A stretch of 37,002 nucleotides of DNA from CAYLXC01 sp964387865 (GTDB taxonomy: Bacteria; Patescibacteriota; Microgenomatia; Daviesbacterales; UBA10151). The DNA lies in assembly GCA_964387865.1 (NCBI GenBank), contig CAYLXC010000007.1, positions 1-37,002 of the forward strand. The letters run 5' to 3'. A model generated the notes under the pieces. The model did not search any database, was not told the origin of the DNA, and saw only the letters and a program-made list of their open reading frames with translations. Positions within the stretch are counted from its first letter, which is position 1, and the number at the start of each line of letters is the position of its first letter. The translations under genes and the position numbers were made by a program. Below are positions 6,652 to 14,485 of the stretch, one piece after another.

Positions 6652-7002
6652 TTAAGTTTGCTTGGTGGATCTTATCCATCCGCCAAGCATCTTGCCTATT
6701 TCTTGCAAAATTGCCTGGAGTTCCAGGTATTTTTTATCAGTTATTGATTGACTATCTTTTGAAAGCCTTAAAAGAATTTTTAGAAGATCTAATTTAGTAC
6801 TGATTTGTTGAAGGGTTGAAATTTTATCCTTACTGGCTGGGATTGAAAACAATAACTCAAATATATCTAAAGTTACATTATCCAATTTTTGTCCCAGAGT
6901 ATAACGTTTAGTTTTGGGAAAGGAAGTAATTGCATGACTCAAATTTTTGTAAAAATCATAGAGTTTTATAAAAATTGGGATGTCAGGTTCAAACTTAGGC
7001 AG
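6652..7002 (-). CDS. avd: Avd-like four-helix-bundle accessory protein of the DGR
   Basis: Avd is a basic pentameric helical protein that binds the reverse transcriptase and template RNA and is required for DGR cDNA synthesis. The frame shows the Avd/S23-type pattern: IPIFIKLYDFYKNL (helix 1), FPKTKRYTLGQKLDN, KLDLLKILLRLS and the C-terminal EIGKMLGGWI. It lies on the strand opposite the target and the RT, between TR and RT. No ATG or GTG exists in frame. TTG 6942 would delete helix 1. CTG 7002 gives 116 residues, the normal size. An ATG at 7040 comes into frame if one unit of the adjacent (GT)7 tract is lost. A possible TTGAAA/TATAAG promoter (7079-7053) precedes that ATG. Confidence 0.8.
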   Translation of the reverse strand: MPKFEPDIPIFIKLYDFYKNLSHAITSFPKTKRYTLGQKLDNVTLDIFELLFSIPASKDKISTLQQISTKLDLLKILLRLSKDSQSITDKKYLELQAILQEIGKMLGGWIRSTKQT

Positions 7003-7015
7003 TGTGTGTGTGTGT
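7002..7015. repeat. (GT)7 microsatellite at the 5' end of avd
   Basis: Seven uninterrupted GT units (CA on the avd strand) between the only upstream ATG for avd (7040) and the conserved avd frame. They lie 13 nt upstream of the RT start codon. Losing one unit joins ATG 7040 in frame to avd. Confidence 0.85.
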
Positions 7016-7028
7016 CAATACCCTTTAA

Positions 7029-8042
7029 ATGGTTACTCATAATTATTACAAACTTATATCAGTTGAGAATTTATTTCAAGCATGGAGTGAGTTTAAGAAA
7101 GGAAAAGGAAAAAGGAAAGATGTTCAATTTTTTGAAAGAAATTTGGAGGATAATTTATTTTCTCTACACCAAAGCCTGGTTAAGAAAACTTATAAACACG
7201 GTAGTTACGAATCTTTTTTTGTTAATGATCCAAAAAGAAGGCATATTCATAAAGCATCTGTAATTGATAGAGTAGTTCACCATTTACTTTATAAACATTT
7301 ATATGGGGTTTTTGATAAAACTTTTATTTTTGATTCATACTCTTGTAGATTAGAAAAAGGAACTCACAGGGGGGTTAAGAGACTGGAAAAATTCACAAGA
7401 ATTGTTTCTAAAAATTATACAAGAGAATGTTGGGCTTTAAAGCTTGATATTAAAAAATTCTTTGCTTCAGTTGATCAAGAAGTACTTTTACATCTACTAA
7501 GCGAGAGGGTAAAGGATAAAGATGTTTTAGGTTTACTAAAAGCAGTGATAGGAAGTTTTCACTCTGGTGAAGTAGAAGGAAAAGGAATACCACTTGGTAA
7601 TTTAACATCACAAGTGTTTGCCAATATTTATATGAATGAATTGGATCAGTTTGTAAAACAAGATTTAAGAATTAAATATTACCTACGTTATGCTGATGAT
7701 TTTATCATTATGTCACCTAGTTCTAATGATTTAAATCACTGGATCAAACCAATAAAGCAGTTTTTAGAAAGAAACCTTAAATTAGAATTACATTCTAAAA
7801 AGATTATTTTTAGAAAACTAGATTGGGGAATAGATTTTTTGGGATACATAATCTTACCTCATTACATATTGCCCAGAACTAAAACTAAAAATAGGGTATT
7901 TAAAAAGTTGAAAATAATCTATTCATCTTGTTCTAATGATTCGTATCAACTTAATCAATCGCTTCAGTCTTACTTGGGTTATTTATCTTATGCAAATACG
8001 TATAAGCTTTCTACTTTACTTATTAATCTGTTTGGCCATTAG
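7029..8042 (+). CDS. DGR reverse transcriptase
   Basis: Error-prone reverse transcriptase that copies TR RNA with adenine-specific mutation and delivers the cDNA to VR. It is 337 residues, normal for the family. Motifs: N-terminal NLFQAWSEFKKGK, LKLDIKKFFASVD (138-149, catalytic Asp140), GIPLGNLTSQ (186-195) and YADD (221-224). The IPLGNLTSQ motif has the [I/L/V]GxxxSQ form specific to DGR enzymes, where group II intron and retroviral enzymes have QGxxxSP. GWxIDFLGY and a short thumb follow, with no maturase or endonuclease domain. The ATG 7029 start fits the family. The 3' end overlaps the convergent dockerin-protein gene by 27 nt. Confidence 0.95.
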   Translation: MVTHNYYKLISVENLFQAWSEFKKGKGKRKDVQFFERNLEDNLFSLHQSLVKKTYKHGSYESFFVNDPKRRHIHKASVIDRVVHHLLYKHLYGVFDKTFIFDSYSCRLEKGTHRGVKRLEKFTRIVSKNYTRECWALKLDIKKFFASVDQEVLLHLLSERVKDKDVLGLLKAVIGSFHSGEVEGKGIPLGNLTSQVFANIYMNELDQFVKQDLRIKYYLRYADDFIIMSPSSNDLNHWIKPIKQFLERNLKLELHSKKIIFRKLDWGIDFLGYIILPHYILPRTKTKNRVFKKLKIIYSSCSNDSYQLNQSLQSYLGYLSYANTYKLSTLLINLFGH

Positions 8043-8948
8043 ATCCAGATCTTTTTGGTCAATAACTCCATCAGAATTTAAGTCAGCTTTTTTATTTTTT
8101 GGATTTTTGCCATAGTTTTGCAAAACTATGGCATTATCAGCAGCATTTATTTTCCCATCCCCATTTAAATCATATGTTTTAATTTCAGAAGTTGTAGGAG
8201 TTGGTTCAGGAGTTTGTAAAGGTTGTGTTGTGATATCTTGATCCTCTCCTAATTTTATTGGGGGAAGAGGTGGAGTGGATAAATTTAACTTAAAGAGCAT
8301 ACTTGCAGTTCCTTTTTCTGAAACAATTGTAAGTTTTGGGGTTAATCCTTCAGATAAAGGGTATGTATCAGAAAAGTCTGATTTTCTAAGCTGGGATAAA
8401 GGGATTAAAAAATTTCCCAAGTTTTGAATTAATGCAGATTGTATTTGTGCATCAGAAATAGAAAGGTATGCTATGCCTTCACTAAGCGGTTTATTACCAT
8501 CTAACATAGAGCCAATTATAGGTCCAAACCCTGTTTGGTTTGAGATGGGAGCGGCTGTTTTGAATCGATTTACATCTGATGAATTCCTTCCGGAGATAAT
8601 CTTAAATTGGTATTCAGTCTTAGGATACAGTTTTTTTATGGTTACATAATGGATTGGATGAGGTTTGGGGGTATTAGTATCACGATCATCAAGTATTGTT
8701 TGTTCATCAGAAAATCTTTGGCCATATTTTATATATGAGCTAACAGACTGAGGTGTTTGCCAAGAAATAGTAACAGAATCATCTGAGATATTTGAGACTG
8801 TGACATTTTGAGGAGATACATTAGGTGAAGCTTCAGAGATTATATTTTGCTCCCTTAAAGTAAGATAAACCCCGGCTGCTATTCCAAAAATTATAATCCC
8901 CAATCCTAAGAAAGTAGGTATTTTAAACCTGATAGAAAAATCTCTCAT
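8016..8948 (-). CDS. Exported fibronectin-III / dockerin-like protein
   Basis: 310 residues. The N-terminus is basic, followed by a membrane segment (PTFLGLGIIIFGIAAGVYLTL, about 11-31), so it is anchored or secreted. A fibronectin type III domain follows at about 43-130 (VSPQNVTVSNISDDSVTISW... KTEYQFKI). The middle region is unassigned, with a Pro/Thr-rich linker (PEPTPTTSE). It ends in a dockerin type I-like module with two EF-hand-like calcium loops, DLNGDGKINAADN and DLNSDGVIDQKDL. Dockerins dock onto cohesins; none is present in the window. It is the last gene of the pilN-pilO-like operon, with its ATG touching the previous stop. The 3' end overlaps the RT gene. Confidence 0.85.
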   Translation of the reverse strand: MRDFSIRFKIPTFLGLGIIIFGIAAGVYLTLREQNIISEASPNVSPQNVTVSNISDDSVTISWQTPQSVSSYIKYGQRFSDEQTILDDRDTNTPKPHPIHYVTIKKLYPKTEYQFKIISGRNSSDVNRFKTAAPISNQTGFGPIIGSMLDGNKPLSEGIAYLSISDAQIQSALIQNLGNFLIPLSQLRKSDFSDTYPLSEGLTPKLTIVSEKGTASMLFKLNLSTPPLPPIKLGEDQDITTQPLQTPEPTPTTSEIKTYDLNGDGKINAADNAIVLQNYGKNPKNKKADLNSDGVIDQKDLDLMAKQINK

Positions 8949-9119
8949 TTAAGGTTCAAGCACCGATGTATCAAAATCAGGACTGATTGGTTCTATAATC
9001 TCCTGGGTCTTTGGAGGAATTTCAATTTTGGCACGCGTATGCAAAATATCAAACACTACCCAAGCACAAATTGTCAGAAAAGTTAAGATTGCTGCAATTA
9101 ACCACTGCTTTTTATTCAT
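8949..9119 (-). CDS. Small single-pass membrane protein in pilus operon
   Basis: 56 residues. Short Lys-rich start (MNKKQW), a membrane segment LIAAILTFLTICAWVVFDIL (7-26), then a proline/glutamate-rich extracytoplasmic tail. The ATG overlaps the stop of the PilO-like gene (ATGA) and its own stop abuts the next start codon (TAAATG), so it is tightly built into the operon. No family is recognised. Position suggests a minor pilus-assembly component. Confidence 0.7.
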   Translation of the reverse strand: MNKKQWLIAAILTFLTICAWVVFDILHTRAKIEIPPKTQEIIEPISPDFDTSVLEP

Positions 9120-9712
9120 TTTATAAAATATGCCTTTCCGGAAATGGACATAATTAATCCTGCTCCTTCAGTAGGCTTTGATAAAAACATGGAATCTATG
9201 GAGATTAACCTACCACTACTTTTCAAATCCTGCAATATGGAAAGGAGATTTGGGTATTGTCCTTCGACATTAAAAGTAAATAATATTTCTGAAAGGTTAC
9301 CCAGGCGATTTTCATCTTTTACTTCTATAACAAAAGGTTCAAATTGTAATGCAGAAACCGATGCTACATACCTTTGAGCTAATTGTTCAAAGATCTGAGT
9401 AATAGATTTTATTTGTGCAGTATCGGGGATTGCAGCATTTATCTTGGATTTGATATTTGGATCCATATTATCATAATTCCCCTTACCTTTTGAAAGATTT
9501 TCAGCTTTCTGGTTGATTTGTTCCAGTATTTGATTTGAGTCTTCAAGCTTTTTTTGCAAAACTAGAATTGTCTCAATAGTCGGTTTTATTGCAAAAATAA
9601 TAAATATTGTCATAACAATTAGGGTAAAAATAGTTGTGCCGTACGTTCTAATAATTGGTATTTTTATAATAGGTTTTATATAGGTAAAATACCTGGAATA
9701 CTTGGATCTCAT
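9116..9712 (-). CDS. PilO-like type IV pilus assembly protein
   Basis: 198 residues with a cytoplasmic basic stretch, one membrane segment at about 27-46 (TIFTLIVMTIFIIFAIKPTI), a coiled coil of about 40 residues (ILVLQKKLEDSNQILEQINQ), and an alpha/beta C-terminal domain. This bitopic layout with a ferredoxin-like periplasmic domain is that of PilO, which pairs with PilN to link the inner-membrane platform to the pilus machine. The ATGA overlap with the PilN-like gene upstream supports the call. Sequence identity to known PilO is too low to be certain by eye. Confidence 0.7.
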   Translation of the reverse strand: MRSKYSRYFTYIKPIIKIPIIRTYGTTIFTLIVMTIFIIFAIKPTIETILVLQKKLEDSNQILEQINQKAENLSKGKGNYDNMDPNIKSKINAAIPDTAQIKSITQIFEQLAQRYVASVSALQFEPFVIEVKDENRLGNLSEILFTFNVEGQYPNLLSILQDLKSSGRLISIDSMFLSKPTEGAGLIMSISGKAYFIK

Positions 9713-10293
9713 GGATTTTCTCCTTTGTTGCTTAAGCTTGCTAGACCGTTAAGAGTAAAATTTATAATTCCCTTTTCAAAACTGATTGAGGAAATGTTAA
9801 TATCTGAAAAAGATGAATCCTCCTTTAATCCGCCGATAAAAGTTGCCAAATCATTGTTGCTTTGGGCCTGAGCACTCATTTGAATTGTTATATTAGATTT
9901 TTCTATCTTCACATTCAGACTGTTTAATTTTACCCCCTGTGGAGTTTGATCAGAAATTTTTTTCAAAATTTGGGGATAATCAGTGTAATTTGATCGAAAT
10001 GACCCAATTGTTGAAAGTTTAAGTTGTGTTTGTTTAATTAAAATCTCATAGGGCTTTAGGCTCTCAATATAAGGAATTTGTTCCTCAATTAATTCTCTGT
10101 TTTTAGCAAGATCGGCATCAAGTTTAAATCTTGCGATAAATGCTATTAAGACTAAAGCTTCTACAAAAATAAATATGTATCGGCCGGAGGATAATACCCA
10201 GCGAAGTAATTTTGTTATGATCTTTTCAGGATTAGATTGAGGTTTAAGCAAATCCAAGTGAATAATAAGCTTAGGATTATCTGCTTTGGGCAT
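9709..10293 (-). CDS. PilN-like type IV pilus assembly protein
   Basis: Starts at ATG 10293 (MPKADNPKLIIHLDLLKPQ). The 'LDLL' segment resembles the NLLP motif by which PilN binds PilM. A membrane segment follows at about 38-57 (YIFIFVEALVLIAFIARFKL), then a helical stretch and a C-terminal domain of the fimbrial-assembly type (QILKKISDQTPQGVKLNSLNV). PilN and PilO form an inner-membrane heterodimer in type IV pilus systems. An in-frame TTG 10311 lies upstream, but it sits within a TATAAT box (10308-10303) that ends 9 nt before ATG 10293. The stop overlaps the pilO-like start. No pilM is in the window. Confidence 0.75.
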   Translation of the reverse strand: MPKADNPKLIIHLDLLKPQSNPEKIITKLLRWVLSSGRYIFIFVEALVLIAFIARFKLDADLAKNRELIEEQIPYIESLKPYEILIKQTQLKLSTIGSFRSNYTDYPQILKKISDQTPQGVKLNSLNVKIEKSNITIQMSAQAQSNNDLATFIGGLKEDSSFSDINISSISFEKGIINFTLNGLASLSNKGENP

Positions 10294-10316
10294 ATACTTA
10301 TGATTATACAATATGA

Positions 10317-10544
10317 TTACTTTTTGGATAGTCTGGATTTTAGCCTTGCGGCTTTGTTGGGATGGATAAGTTTGACTTTGGCTGCTTTATCTAAGGCAGA
10401 ATATACTGCTTGCAAAGTACGGGCAGATCTAGTTGTGCGTGCTTTCTTAATTAAGGCTTTTAAACTGTCCTTCCTCTTTTTATTGCGAACTGTTCTTACT
10501 TTATCTTTTCTAACCTTTTTAATTGCCGATTTAATTACAGGCAT
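10317..10544 (-). CDS. rpsT: 30S ribosomal protein S20
   Basis: 75-residue, very basic protein (AIKKVRKDKVRTVRNKKRKD... HPNKAARLKSRLSKK), matching S20, which binds the 5' domain of 16S rRNA. The AARLKSRL end is the typical C-terminus. The protein is slightly shorter than the usual 85-90 residues. A TATGAT hexamer lies 12 nt before the ATG. The pilN-like gene follows 23 nt downstream with its own -10-like box. The gene is divergent from murJ. Confidence 0.92.
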   Translation of the reverse strand: MPVIKSAIKKVRKDKVRTVRNKKRKDSLKALIKKARTTRSARTLQAVYSALDKAAKVKLIHPNKAARLKSRLSKK

Positions 10545-10614
10545 GCCCGGTATGGTATCATAACCAGCTACATAAAAACAAGTTTAGATGCTACTATATT
10601 AGTTGGCCCTTAAT

Positions 10615-12252
10615 ATGGTTAAGAATTTAATTTCACTTTTATACTCCAGGCAAACAACAATTTTATCCGGGGCAGCAATAATAATGGCCACGGTTATTTT
10701 ATCTAAGGTATTAGGTCTTGTCAGGGACAGGTTATTGACCCATATTTTTCCTCCGGATAATATTTCTATTTTCTTTGCTGCGTTTGGGCTTCCAGATATT
10801 ATTTTTCAACTCTTAATCTTTGGAGCCCTTTCTGTTGCTTTTATTCCTGTTTTTACAGAATATTCCCATCAAAAAGGAAAAGATGAAGCATTTAAATTAG
10901 CAGGATCAATCATGAACCTGGCACTCATAATTTTAAGCTTAGCAATACTTGTTATCCTAATTTTTATTGAGCCATTGACCTCACTTATTGCCCCGGGTTT
11001 TACTTTTGATCAGCGGATGCAAACAATGAGCCTGACACGAGTTATCTTGTTAGGACAGTTTTTTTTAGTAATTGGCTCACTCTTTAGTGGTGTGCTACAG
11101 TCTTTTCAAAGGTTTCTTATTCCAGCCTTGGCAGGAGTATTCTATAACATCGGAATAATTTTAGGCATTATATTTCTTTCTGACTCTCTGGGAATAATGG
11201 GAGCCGCGGTAGGAGTTGTGATTGGGGCAGTTTTACATTTACTAATTCAATTTCCAATTATTTTAACTACAGGTTTTAAACCTAAGTTTTTACTTACACT
11301 TTTTCATCCCGGAGTAAAGGAGATTATTGGACTTATGAGTGTAAGAAGTATCGGTTTAGCAGCAGAGCTAATTAATGAAAGGGTGGCTATAGCATTAGCT
11401 TCATTAATATCTATCCAATCAGTGACTTTTTTAACCTTGTCCCAACATTTGCAGCTTGTTCCTATAAGCCTTTTTGGTGCCACCATTGCCCAGGCGGCAC
11501 TTCCGGTCCTTTCTTCTGAGCGAGCAAGAGGTAAGATGGATGAGTTTAAAACAACCTTACTTACAACCTTGCATCAGATACTGTTTTTGGCACTTCCTGC
11601 TGCAGCTATTTTAATTGTTTTAAGGATCCCTTCAGTTAGGCTAGTATTTGGAGCATCCCAATTTAACTGGGAGGCAACTGTCCTAACCGGTGCAACATTG
11701 GCTTATCTTGCAATTGGTCTTGCAGCCCAGGCAATTTCTCTGCTTCTTGTTAGAGGGTTTTATGCTCTTAAAGATACTAAAACTCCGGTTATTGTTTCCT
11801 TAATTGTTGTTACAACAAATATCTCTTTAAGTCTTTATCTTGTAAATGTACTTTCTCTAGATGTCTGGAGTTTAGGGTTGGCCTTCTCCATTTCGAATAT
11901 TTTATCTGCAATGCTACTTTTTGGAATTCTGCATTTTAAAGTTGGTAAGTTTAACCTTGGGCAGGTTTTAAACCCCTTAGGTAAAATGCTAATGTCAACG
12001 ATTATTATGGGAATTGCTTTATATGTGCCTATAAAACTTTTGGATCAGGTAATTTTTGATACCACAAGAACAATTAATCTTTTACTATTGACCGGACTTT
12101 CTTCAGCCTTTGCACTATCAGTTTATGTAGTCTTGGTTTGGTTTTTGAAAGTCAAAGAGCTTAAGACTTATGTGGATTTACTCAAAAGAATTGGAAATTA
12201 TGAAATTAAATTTAGGTCGAAAGAAATAATTTCTTCAGATACTCCAATTTAA
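10615..12252 (+). CDS. murJ: Lipid II flippase MurJ
   Basis: Integral membrane protein of the MOP/MviN superfamily that flips lipid II across the cytoplasmic membrane for peptidoglycan synthesis. 545 residues with about 14 hydrophobic segments. Diagnostic: ILSKVLGLVRDRLLTHIFPP near the N-terminus (the GxxRd region of MurJ), GALSVAFIPVFTEY, SVLQ-like SGVLQSFQRFLIPAL and the late RGFYALKDTKTPV. I chose ATG 10615. The frame extends to TTG 10603, but that adds only ALN. The stop codon shares one base with the lepA ATG (TAATG), so the two are probably translationally coupled. Confidence 0.93.
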   Translation: MVKNLISLLYSRQTTILSGAAIIMATVILSKVLGLVRDRLLTHIFPPDNISIFFAAFGLPDIIFQLLIFGALSVAFIPVFTEYSHQKGKDEAFKLAGSIMNLALIILSLAILVILIFIEPLTSLIAPGFTFDQRMQTMSLTRVILLGQFFLVIGSLFSGVLQSFQRFLIPALAGVFYNIGIILGIIFLSDSLGIMGAAVGVVIGAVLHLLIQFPIILTTGFKPKFLLTLFHPGVKEIIGLMSVRSIGLAAELINERVAIALASLISIQSVTFLTLSQHLQLVPISLFGATIAQAALPVLSSERARGKMDEFKTTLLTTLHQILFLALPAAAILIVLRIPSVRLVFGASQFNWEATVLTGATLAYLAIGLAAQAISLLLVRGFYALKDTKTPVIVSLIVVTTNISLSLYLVNVLSLDVWSLGLAFSISNILSAMLLFGILHFKVGKFNLGQVLNPLGKMLMSTIIMGIALYVPIKLLDQVIFDTTRTINLLLLTGLSSAFALSVYVVLVWFLKVKELKTYVDLLKRIGNYEIKFRSKEIISSDTPI

Positions 12253-14090
12253 TGAAAAATATTAGAAATTTTTCAATTGTTGCCCATATTGATCATGGAA
12301 AATCAACTTTAGCTGACAGGTTTTTGGAAATTTGTCATACTGTTTCACCGGATAAGATGAGGCCTCAGCTTTTGGATTCTTTGGCCCTGGAGCGGGAACG
12401 TGGAATTACAATCAAGCTGGCTCCTGTGCGACTCAACTATACCCTATACCCTATACCCTACGTTTCCGAAGGAAAGGAAAGCTCTGCTTATACCCTAAAT
12501 TTAATTGATACTCCTGGTCATGTGGACTTCTCTTATGAGGTATCCAGGGCTTTAGCTGCAGTTGAGGGAGCTATACTTTTGGTGGATGCAACTTCCGGAA
12601 TTCAGGCCCAGACTTTGGCTCATGGTTTAGCTGCTTTGGAACAGAATTTAACCTTAATTCCTGTTATAAACAAAATTGATCTGCCAAATGCTGATATAGA
12701 GGGAGTGAAAAAACAACTTGTAGAAACATTTGGATTTGATAAAGATGAAATTCTTTATTCATCAGGTAAAACAGGAGAAGGGGTGGAGGAGATTTTAAAA
12801 ATAGTTGTTGAGAAGGTTCCCAGCCCCAAGATGGATGCAGGGAAACCATTAAGAGCGTTAACCTTCGATTCATTTTTTGATTCTTTTAAAGGGGTAATTG
12901 CTCAGATTAGGGTGGTTGACGGGGAAGTTCCAAAAGTAGGATCAAGGATAAAATTTTTAGGAACCAAGGCAGAAGGACAGGTTTTGGAAATGGGATATTT
13001 TACCCCACAATTAACAGAGGCTGATCGTCTGGAAGCAGGTGAAATTGGTTACATAGCAACAGGAATTAAGCAGCCGGATTTGGTAAGAGTTGGGGATACT
13101 ATAACTAGTTTATCGAATATCGTATATCGTGAATCGGAGAAACCCGATAAACGATTAACTATAAACGATATACCGCCGCTCCCTGGTTATCGAGAGGTCA
13201 AGCCTATGGTTTATGTGGGACTTTATCCAATTAATCAGGATGAATTTCATGATATTAAAAAGGCTTTAGAAAAATTCAGATTGAATGATCCTGCATTTAC
13301 ATACGAGCTGGAACACTCCCAAGCTTTAGGGGCAGGGTTTAGGTGCGGATTTTTGGGGCTTTTACATGCAGAAGTTGTGCAGGAAAGGTTATCAGAGGAA
13401 TTCGGAGCAGATTTACTGGCCACTTCACCATCTGTTGAGTATTTGGTTGATGGAAAACCTTTGGATAACCCATCAGAGCTGGATCCCGGGAGTAAAGATA
13501 TTAGAGAGCCTTGGGTAAATGTAAAAATTTTTGTTCCACAAACGTACATTGGTCCGGTTATGGAGTTAGTTCAGGAAAAAAGGGGAAAGTTTTTAATTAT
13601 GCAACATTTTGGAAAACAAGTTGAAATGAGTTATGAGATGCCTTTGGCGGAAATGGTGACTAATTTTTATGACAGTTTAAAATCCGTGTCATCTGGTTTT
13701 GCTTCACTTGATTGGGAGTTTTTAGAATTTAGGGAGGCAGATTGTGTAAGGGTGGATTTTCTGGTGGGAGGGGAAAAGGTGGATGCATTATCCACAATAA
13801 TTCACAAATCAAAAGCAGAAATTATGGGCAGGAAAATGGTGACAAAGTTAAAGGAAGTTTTACCAAGACAAAATTTTGCTATAGCTATTCAGGCTGCTAT
13901 AGGTGGGACAATTATAGCCAGAGAGACAATATCACCATTCAGGAAAGATGTCACAGCTAAATTATATGGGGGGGACAGGACAAGAAAAGATAAACTGCTC
14001 GAGAAGCAGAAAAAAGGAAAAAAGAAAATGAAGATGATAGGAAAGGTAGAAATCCCCCAGGAGGCATTTCTTTCTATTTTAAAAAGTTGA
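12252..14090 (+). CDS. lepA: Elongation factor 4 (LepA)
   Basis: Ribosome-associated translational GTPase that acts on stalled or mistranslocated ribosomes. GTPase motifs: AHIDHGKST (11-19), RERGITIK (48-55), DTPGHVDF (86-93), NKIDLP, SSGKTGEG. Domain II, domains III/V and the LepA-specific C-terminal domain follow (KRGKFLIMQHFGKQVEMSYEMPLAEM; later GGTIIARETISPFRKDVTAKLYGGD). 612 residues, close to normal, but with two extra segments built from seven-base repeats: about residues 64-71 before G3, and about 287-308 before PLPGYREVKPMVY. Both keep the frame. Confidence 0.96.
   Translation: MKNIRNFSIVAHIDHGKSTLADRFLEICHTVSPDKMRPQLLDSLALERERGITIKLAPVRLNYTLYPIPYVSEGKESSAYTLNLIDTPGHVDFSYEVSRALAAVEGAILLVDATSGIQAQTLAHGLAALEQNLTLIPVINKIDLPNADIEGVKKQLVETFGFDKDEILYSSGKTGEGVEEILKIVVEKVPSPKMDAGKPLRALTFDSFFDSFKGVIAQIRVVDGEVPKVGSRIKFLGTKAEGQVLEMGYFTPQLTEADRLEAGEIGYIATGIKQPDLVRVGDTITSLSNIVYRESEKPDKRLTINDIPPLPGYREVKPMVYVGLYPINQDEFHDIKKALEKFRLNDPAFTYELEHSQALGAGFRCGFLGLLHAEVVQERLSEEFGADLLATSPSVEYLVDGKPLDNPSELDPGSKDIREPWVNVKIFVPQTYIGPVMELVQEKRGKFLIMQHFGKQVEMSYEMPLAEMVTNFYDSLKSVSSGFASLDWEFLEFREADCVRVDFLVGGEKVDALSTIIHKSKAEIMGRKMVTKLKEVLPRQNFAIAIQAAIGGTIIARETISPFRKDVTAKLYGGDRTRKDKLLEKQKKGKKKMKMIGKVEIPQEAFLSILKS
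12442..12462. repeat. Heptanucleotide tandem repeat inside lepA (first)
   Basis: CCCTATA, CCCTATA, CCCTACG in a row, preceded by ACTATA. The array encodes Tyr-Pro-Ile-Pro-Tyr in the loop before the G3 motif and shares its unit with the array in holA. Confidence 0.85.
13112..13174. repeat. 63-nt heptad-periodic inverted array inside lepA (second)
   Basis: Nine successive heptamers. The left arm has ATCGAAT, ATCGTAT, ATCGTGA, ATCGGAG. The right arm has ATAAACG, ATTAACT, ATAAACG, ATATACC. The arms are approximately inverted (CGTTTAT-like against ATCGTAT). It adds 21 codons in frame where other LepA proteins have a short loop. Confidence 0.7.
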
Positions 14091-14114
14091 AATATGGAAT
14101 AAAATAGTTATAAT
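14087..14114 (+). promoter_or_regulatory. Promoter of the 14125 gene
   Basis: TTGAAA (14087-14092) overlapping the lepA stop, 16-nt spacer, TATAAT (14109-14114). The -10 ends 10 nt before ATG 14125. Confidence 0.65.
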
Positions 14115-14124
14115 TAACACTTAT

Positions 14125-14436
14125 ATGCCAAATATTGAGAGAAAAATTGTTGGGGTAATTATAATTGAAAGAGAAACTCAAAAGGAAAGAGCAAATGTTC
14201 TTAGTGAAGCTGATGGACAAAGAGTAGAAGCCGCTCTGGAATACAAGCGGGTTCCCAGCGCAACAAATGGCGAAAAATACTATGAGTGGGATATGAGATT
14301 ATTAGCTCTTTTAAATTCCCCATTAACTATTAAGGTAAGATTATTGGGCATGTCCGTTCCATTAATAGGAACATTCCTCGAAACAGAATATTTTGAGAGT
14401 ACAACCTTCCAGTCACATGTTGAGGAGGCCAGTTAA
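14125..14436 (+). CDS. Hypothetical protein, 103 aa
   Basis: No family recognised. The protein is soluble and mixed alpha/beta. It opens IERKIVGVIIIERETQKERANVLSEADGQRVEAAL and ends in an acidic stretch. There is no signal peptide or membrane segment. A good promoter (14087-14114) directly upstream and a clean ATG support a real gene with a leaderless message. It converges on the RelE/Phd pair. Confidence 0.6.
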   Translation: MPNIERKIVGVIIIERETQKERANVLSEADGQRVEAALEYKRVPSATNGEKYYEWDMRLLALLNSPLTIKVRLLGMSVPLIGTFLETEYFESTTFQSHVEEAS

Positions 14437-14485
14437 ATGATTCAAACTTGTCCCGAGCGTAATTAAGGGATTATTGAGGTAGGAT

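Noticed and set aside
6889..7263. Plus-strand open frame over avd and the start of the RT gene
   Set aside because: Composition is atypical, and it overlaps both the conserved avd frame and the conserved RT frame.
5457..8042. Prophage or phage tail locus hosting the DGR
   Set aside because: No capsid, terminase, portal, tail or integrase gene is seen on either side; the neighbours are chromosomal housekeeping genes.
7029..8042. Group II intron reverse transcriptase or retron
   Set aside because: No maturase or endonuclease domain; IPLGNLTSQ is the DGR form, and a matching TR/VR pair is present.
4144..12462. CCCTAAA/CCCTATA arrays as telomere-like ends or contamination from a eukaryote
   Set aside because: They are short, inside intact bacterial genes and in frame. 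The same seven-base period occurs with unrelated unit sequences elsewhere in the window.
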